From Diaporthe sp. PMI_573 (taxonomy: Eukaryota > Ascomycota > Sordariomycetes > Diaporthales > Diaporthaceae), in the NCBI GenBank assembly GCA_021399435.1, contig JAJTUP010000019.1, positions 1 to 64,000 on the forward strand: a stretch of DNA of 64,000 nucleotides, given 5' to 3'. A program made the translations under genes and the position numbers. Positions 59,452-64,000 of this stretch are shown here, in pieces. Each line of letters opens with the position of its first letter. Within the stretch, counting starts at the first letter, position 1. Below the pieces are notes generated by a model. That model had not been told where the DNA came from, made no database searches, and saw only the letters and a list, made by a program, of their open reading frames with translations.

Positions 59452-60944
59452 ATGGGTTCCGTCAGTACCAACGAGACCTTCTGGGCCAAACACGACAAAT
59501 ATGTCATGTCAACAGGCGTACCTCCGTGCCCGGTCGTCATCACCAGCGCCAAGGGCACTCGCCTGTACGACGCCTCCGGCCGGTCCATCCTCGACTTCAC
59601 GTCGGGCCAGATGAGCTCGCTGCTTGGCCACTCCCACCCGGAGATCGTGGAGGTGGTGCGGCAGTCTGTGGGCGAACTGGACCACCTCCTCTCGAACAGT
59701 AAGCAGCTTTTGGATACGATCTTTACCCTATACAACACACACTTTTCGGGCTGCAGGTTTTGAGACAGGCTATGGCCACCTTGTGGCTCGGCTGACTCCT
59801 CACCGTATTGGCATGAAGCTACTTCTTTGGTTGTGTGACGCTGACTCTGAATGCTGTAGTGATCACGCGGCCGGTGGTTGACCTCGCGGAGCGGCTGGCG
59901 AGGCTCCTGCCCCGCCCGCTCGAGAAGTCGTTCTTCCTCAACACGGGGTCCGAGACAACAGAGGCTGCCATCAAGATGGCAAAGATGTACACGGGCAAGT
60001 TCGAGATTGTGGCATTCAGCGCATCTTACCATGGCCTGACGTACGGGTCTGGGAGCTCGACTTATTCCACCGGCCGGAGGAACGGTGGCCCTACAATGCC
60101 GGGGCAGCTGGCCTTTCCAGCACCGTATGCCTACCGGTCGGTATTCCGCAAGGCGGACGGGAGTTATGACTGGGAAAAGGAGCTGGATTTCGGCTGGGCG
60201 ATGATCGACCGGCAATCCGTGGGGTCCTTGGCGGCCTTTATCTTGGAACCAATCTTGTCCACTGGTGGCATCTTGATCTTGCCAAAGGGTTATCTCGCAC
60301 GCATGGCTGCTGAGTGCCGGAAGCGTGGAATGCTACTGATCCTGGACGAGGCGCAGACGGGAGTGGGCCGGACTGGGAAGATGTTCTGTTTTGAACACGA
60401 GGAGGGTGTCGTGCCGGACATTCTGTGTCTGTCAAAGACTCTGGGGTGCGGGTTGCCACTAGCATCCGTGAGCACGACTGCTGAGATCGAGAGGGGACTC
60501 AAGGAGGCCGGGTTCCTCTGGCTGACCACCCACCTGAACGACCCGCTGACTGCAGCAGTGGGGTGTAAGGTGCTGGAGATTGTGGAGAGGGACAATATCG
60601 CGGAACGAGCCGCCGAGAGGGGAGAGCAGCTCCACCAGGGGCTGCTAAAGCTGCAGGAGAAGTACTGGTGCATCGGAGATGTTCGGGGCATAGGACTGAT
60701 GCAGGGCATTGAGATCATCTCGGACAAGGAGGCAAAGACGCCAGGGCCAGAGATAGGGCAGGCTGTCAGTGACAGGGCGATGGAGATTGGACTGTCGTGC
60801 AACGTTGTCAACCTGCCCGGCATGGGAGGCGTGTTCAGGCTCGCACCCTCTGTCACTGTGTCTGCCGAGGAGATCGAAGAGGGGTTGAGGATCCTGGATG
60901 AGTCGTTCGGGTACGTGCTTAAGCAGAAGGGGCTGCTGGGTTAA
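59452..60944 (+). CDS. 2,2-dialkylglycine decarboxylase-like class III aminotransferase
   Basis: Two exons, intron 59699-59859 (161 bp), 443 residues. PLP-fold type I, class III: SGQMSSLLGHSHPEI, FFLNTGSETTEAAIKMAK (phosphate site), YHGLTYGSGS, LILDEAQTGVGRTG (Asp pairing with the PLP nitrogen) and CLSKTLGCGLPLA (Schiff-base Lys). The N-terminal block FWAKHDKYVMSTG and the SGQMSS signature point to dialkylglycine decarboxylase rather than to ornithine or GABA aminotransferase. That enzyme decarboxylates 2-aminoisobutyrate (or isovaline) and then transaminates pyruvate to alanine. No targeting peptide. The splice gives LLSNMITRPVVDLAERL in phase. It neighbours the permease-type MFS gene, which shares its intron sequence. 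Confidence 0.9.
59699..59859 (+). repeat. Introner-like intron, copy in the decarboxylase-like gene
   Basis: Homologous over donor, centre and acceptor to MFS intron 56014-56182: GTAAGCAGCTTTTGGATAC at the start, the identical 24-nt central block, and GCTGACTCTGAATGCTGTAG at the end. GCTGAC supplies the branch site. Most differences in the end blocks are C/T or G/A. Confidence 0.88.
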
Positions 60945-62180
60945 TCATCTTGGTCGTGAATAGGTCGATTACATGTGCTCATGGAACACAACATGTCAAG
61001 TGACACGCACAGTATTGTTCCGGTCGAGGCATGCTGCACGACACGGGTCCCGGAGCTTGTGTATCCACCGAGAGCGAACGGGAGCAACGGGGCCGCCAGT
61101 CGTCGCGGGTTGATTGACAATTCTCAAGTGTTGCAACAGGGCGCTCCGTGGGCCACAATCGCCGGGTGCAGGACGTGGTTTGCGAAACGAAACAAAGGGG
61201 CGGAAAGTACTCGGCGGGAACTTCCGTATCAAAGCAGCATTGGGAAAAGCCGTTCAGACCAAGTTCGGACGGCAGCAATGGACCGGCTGCCGGCACCGAT
61301 CGTGAGTGGCGCAGCACAGTAACCGCAGTGTTGTTGGATGTGGCTCCGTCAGCAGTGAAACGGCGCGTCAAGCGTCGAGTGCCAATCAGTTTAGACGCGA
61401 TGTGATGGGAGCATAGATCTGAAACCAGCCCACGATGCTGCAACATGTGGAGTGATATTAGCGATTGGTATTAGGCTACCGTGTACAAGGCGTCATGAGC
61501 CACAGCGTGCACAGGTCCGGAGAGGTCCAGACGCACAGAATGAGCTGCCGGCAGGAAGTGTGCCGTGCTAGGCGGGAGATCGTCAACAGGTGGCGTCCTT
61601 GGGGGAGGATGAAGGGAGCTGTGTTCAGCTGCTATCCCTGCGGGTCCGGTCATAATTGCTCTGCGGGCGGGGGCCTCCCTCGCCCCCGACCAATGGCGCG
61701 AGCCCAGCCTGCGCCAAATGACGTGTGCCTTCCTGGTCCTCAGATCTCAACTCACAAAGCAGCAGTCGACTTTTGGGTGGAATGAAGTCATGTGGTGGTT
61801 AAGACGGTCGCCATACACTTCCTCTAGGCGCAGTCCAGTCTCACTTGGCAAGCGCCCCTCCTCGCCCACTGGCTCGCTGCCACACCACGTCATCCTGCTG
61901 TGCCCACCCTGGCGCTTGAATGCGCATCCGGACTGTTCTCTCTGTGTGTGGTTTTTGTCTTGTTATATGAACAGCCTAGCCACCTTTCCGTGCTGCTCTG
62001 CCTGCCCTGCTTGATGAAAGGTTGTCTCTCCATCTACACGTCCCTCGACCTTCACCAAACACCAACACCAGCCTGCCTCAAGTCGTCGAGGTCAACATAC
62101 AGTCATATTATTGAACTGCCAGGCCCACCTTTGATCTTTAAGCTCATCCCTCCCCCACAATAAACTCAACCGCTCCCAAG
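60945..62180. other. Intergenic
   Basis: 3' flank of the decarboxylase-like gene and promoter plus CT-rich leader of the MARVEL gene. Overlapping frames around 60975-61446 are not protein-like. Confidence 0.45.
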
Positions 62181-62748
62181 ATGGCTCTCGGCTTTGTCGC
62201 TATTGCCCACATAGTGGCTGTCCTCTTGTCCATAATAGAACTCGGCCTCACAGCCTACGTCGTCAGCGTCTACGATGGCCACTGGGACAATGGATACGCT
62301 TACTACGGGAACTGGTCGCCCGATCGCGTCAACTTTATGCTCTTCAACTCTATCTGGTCCCTGCTCGTTCTCGCCTATATTGGCCTCACACCACTCTACA
62401 TGACCAGCATCTTCCACCGCCTCGCTGCCCTGGGCCTCGAGGCCGTCACCATGATCTTCTGGTTCGCCGGCTCCATCGCCCTCGCCGTATTCATCGGCGT
62501 GCCCAGGTGCCACGGGAACAGCTTCTGCGGCTCGATACAGGCCGCTGTCGCGTTTGGCTTCTTCTTGTGGTGAGTTTGATCCCAGCCAATAGACAACCTG
62601 AATCCACCCCGACCGAGTGCTAATCCATCTCCACAGGGCAATCTTCCTCGGCCTCGTCGTTCTTGATGGCATCGAGGCTATGCGGTCCCGTCGCCACTCA
62701 ACGGGTACCGGTCCCCACAGCCACACCAAGCCTTACGCTGGCGCCTGA
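62181..62748 (+). CDS. MARVEL-domain four-span membrane protein
   Basis: Two exons, intron 62570-62636 (67 bp, GTGAGT, GCTAAT branch), 166 residues. Four hydrophobic segments in MARVEL spacing: FVAIAHIVAVLLSIIELGLTA, FMLFNSIWSLLVLAYIGLTPL, AVTMIFWFAGSIALAVFIG and the splice-built AVAFGFFLWAIFLGLVVLDG. A Cys pair (CHGNSFCGS) sits in the second loop. The short tail is basic and His-rich (RSRRHSTGTGPHSHT). Such fungal proteins sit in plasma-membrane or vesicle membranes and are linked to membrane organisation (NCE102-like). The precise role is not known. Confidence 0.9.
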
Positions 62749-63665
62749 GCGCGGCCTTTAGGCGGCCATGCCGCCGCTCCGTTGGAAAGGGTGTTGAATC
62801 TCCCTGGTAATTCTTACTTAACTTAGTATGTGTGCTGTCCGAACGAGTTAATTGGACGGAGAATGGGAGGAATCAACTTTCGGGAGGGAGAAAACTTCAG
62901 GCGTTATATCGGTCGCGTAGGGGGTCTCTGACTTCCAGTCACTATTTATACCCAAGAAGATACCACTTTTCTGATTTACGCTGTTACTTTCAATAATGCT
63001 AACGGCTGTCGTTCTCACGATAACATATCCTTCGCGTCTTTGGCGTCCTCAACAAAATTGCAATGCTACTTGTGAAACCCATAGAATGCCAGCGTGTGTG
63101 GTCAAATTTTAGGTGTAAAGAAGCTTGCTGGTAAAAGATCTACCAGCCAATTGTGTTTCTGAGGATAGAGGCTCCGACGATCTGCTTCTATTTTCATTCT
63201 GCAATTTTACCTCCTGACATGGGCGACTCAGGTCGTCAATTAACTTTGATGCGCAGCGTGCGACTCCCCTGTAAGGCAAACATCCGACGAACCACCGCTG
63301 GACTTGGCACCGGCTTGGCTTGCCCGACGGACTGGGTCCGTTTGCCGGCTCGCACCCAAATAGCATCCACCGACGCCCACACGTGCCTCGCTAGTTATCG
63401 GTGGACCCGGGATCTTGACTTGGCTATCGACATGAAAAGAGGCGGGGGGACGGGGGGACGGGGGTCAAAGCAGGTATATAAGCCACGAGTGAGAGGGAGA
63501 TGGTCAAGGGAAACTAATTGATCTATCTTCAGGATCACTCCAGGAGATCAGCGCCCCTGAACATTGGGTCGATCGAGGTACTCTTTCTGGAAGCCCGTAT
63601 CCCAGGCGCTTCTTCCAGAGCAGTTGGAATACCCTCGGTAATAGCTCTGCTGCCCAGCCGACACG
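62749..63665. other. Intergenic, glycerophosphodiesterase promoter
   Basis: No gene seen. Purine-rich tract GGCGGGGGGACGGGGGGACG at 63451-63470 lies just before a TATA box. Confidence 0.5.
63475..63481 (+). promoter_or_regulatory. TATA box of the glycerophosphodiesterase gene
   Basis: TATATAA about 190 bp before the ATG at 63666, preceded by a G-rich tract. Fits a TATA-driven secreted-enzyme promoter. Confidence 0.55.
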
Positions 63666-64000
63666 ATGACGCTCGGAAAGCTGGCCGTCGCCGGTCTCCT
63701 GACCTCAATTGGCCTGGCAACCCCCATCGTACCTCACTCGCGGACGGACCAGGACCACAGCACACAGCAGCAGCTGATCAAGCAAGTCCAACTGGGCCCG
63801 CGGCCGTACTTTCTCGTCAACGATATGGACCCGGGCCCGCTCAAGGACGAGCTCGAGGCCTGCTCGGAGATGGAGATGCTGCCCTCCCGCTTCTCCATCG
63901 GCCACCGCGGCGGCGGGACGCTGCTGATCCCGGAGGAGACACGCGAGTCCGAGCTCGCTGGTTTGCGGATGGGCTCCGGGGTGCTCGAGTGCGACGTCAC
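63666..64000 (+). CDS. Secreted glycerophosphodiester phosphodiesterase (N-terminal part; runs off the window)
   Basis: Starts with a signal peptide (MTLGKLAVAGLLTSIGLA) and is open to the end of the window. After a spacer comes GPRPYFLVNDMD, then FSIGHRGGG, whose His-Arg is the first catalytic/metal block of the GDPD barrel, and GSGVLECDV, whose Glu-x-Asp binds the metal. These enzymes hydrolyse glycerophosphodiesters to glycerol-3-phosphate and an alcohol; secreted fungal forms are thought to serve phosphate scavenging. The remaining barrel lies outside the window. Confidence 0.85.
   Translation, partial: MTLGKLAVAGLLTSIGLATPIVPHSRTDQDHSTQQQLIKQVQLGPRPYFLVNDMDPGPLKDELEACSEMEMLPSRFSIGHRGGGTLLIPEETRESELAGLRMGSGVLECDV

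Overview
The window is nuclear DNA of a filamentous ascomycete (Pezizomycotina, most likely Sordariomycetes; species not identified). The evidence is short GT-AG introns (mostly 51-80 bp) with CTRAY-type branch sites just before the acceptor, genes on both strands without operons, an intron-containing tRNA-Gln(UUG), and typical fungal families: ascomycete laccase, PTH11-like/rhodopsin-domain receptor, allantoate-permease-type MFS, MARVEL protein, GH114, and HET-protein debris. I spliced all models by eye, using open frame, splice signals and continuity of family motifs. There is no RNA evidence.

Layout. 0-5 kb: a very large gene joining a divergent protein kinase to a fungal-specific C-terminal region, followed by a relic of a kinase tail. 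5.4-10.4 kb: a D-2-hydroxyacid dehydrogenase, a probable dsRBD-like Ser/Arg-rich protein and a mitochondrial-type SDR. 10.6-12.2 kb: tRNA-Gln flanked by a tandem duplication, then a three-exon small secreted cysteine-rich protein that simple ORF reading misses. 12.8-20 kb: a secreted haem peroxidase, a polytopic TLC-like membrane protein and a drug-efflux MFS. 20-28 kb: beta-mannosidase, an unusually long Rab-like GTPase and a nitrilase. 28.6-36.3 kb: laccase, two membrane glycoproteins (one frameshifted), a broken tRNA-Thr beside a 15-bp tandem array, and nicotinamidase. 36.3-50 kb: a gene-poor stretch, the rhodopsin-domain receptor, a coiled-coil protein, a HET-gene relic, a GH114 protein and a kinase with an N-terminal FHA-like region. 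50-64 kb: a gene with an acidic/Ser-rich tail and a 2.8-kb leader region, an allantoate-permease-type MFS, a dead P450, a 2,2-dialkylglycine-decarboxylase-like enzyme, a MARVEL protein, and the start of a secreted glycerophosphodiesterase.

How the genes relate. There is no classical secondary-metabolite cluster. Secreted oxidases and hydrolases, nitrilase, nicotinamidase, efflux pump and small secreted protein fit a saprotrophic or plant-associated lifestyle. The clearest functional pair is the transporter (55.4-57.4 kb) and the dialkylglycine-decarboxylase-like enzyme (59.5-60.9 kb), with a P450 relic between them.

The most unusual observation is that one intron of the transporter gene and the only intron of the decarboxylase-like gene are homologous to each other from donor to acceptor, the signature of introner-like elements. 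A second unreported-looking item is a dispersed element built on a degenerate 15-bp tandem unit, present at 14.6 kb (+) and 24.0 kb (-).
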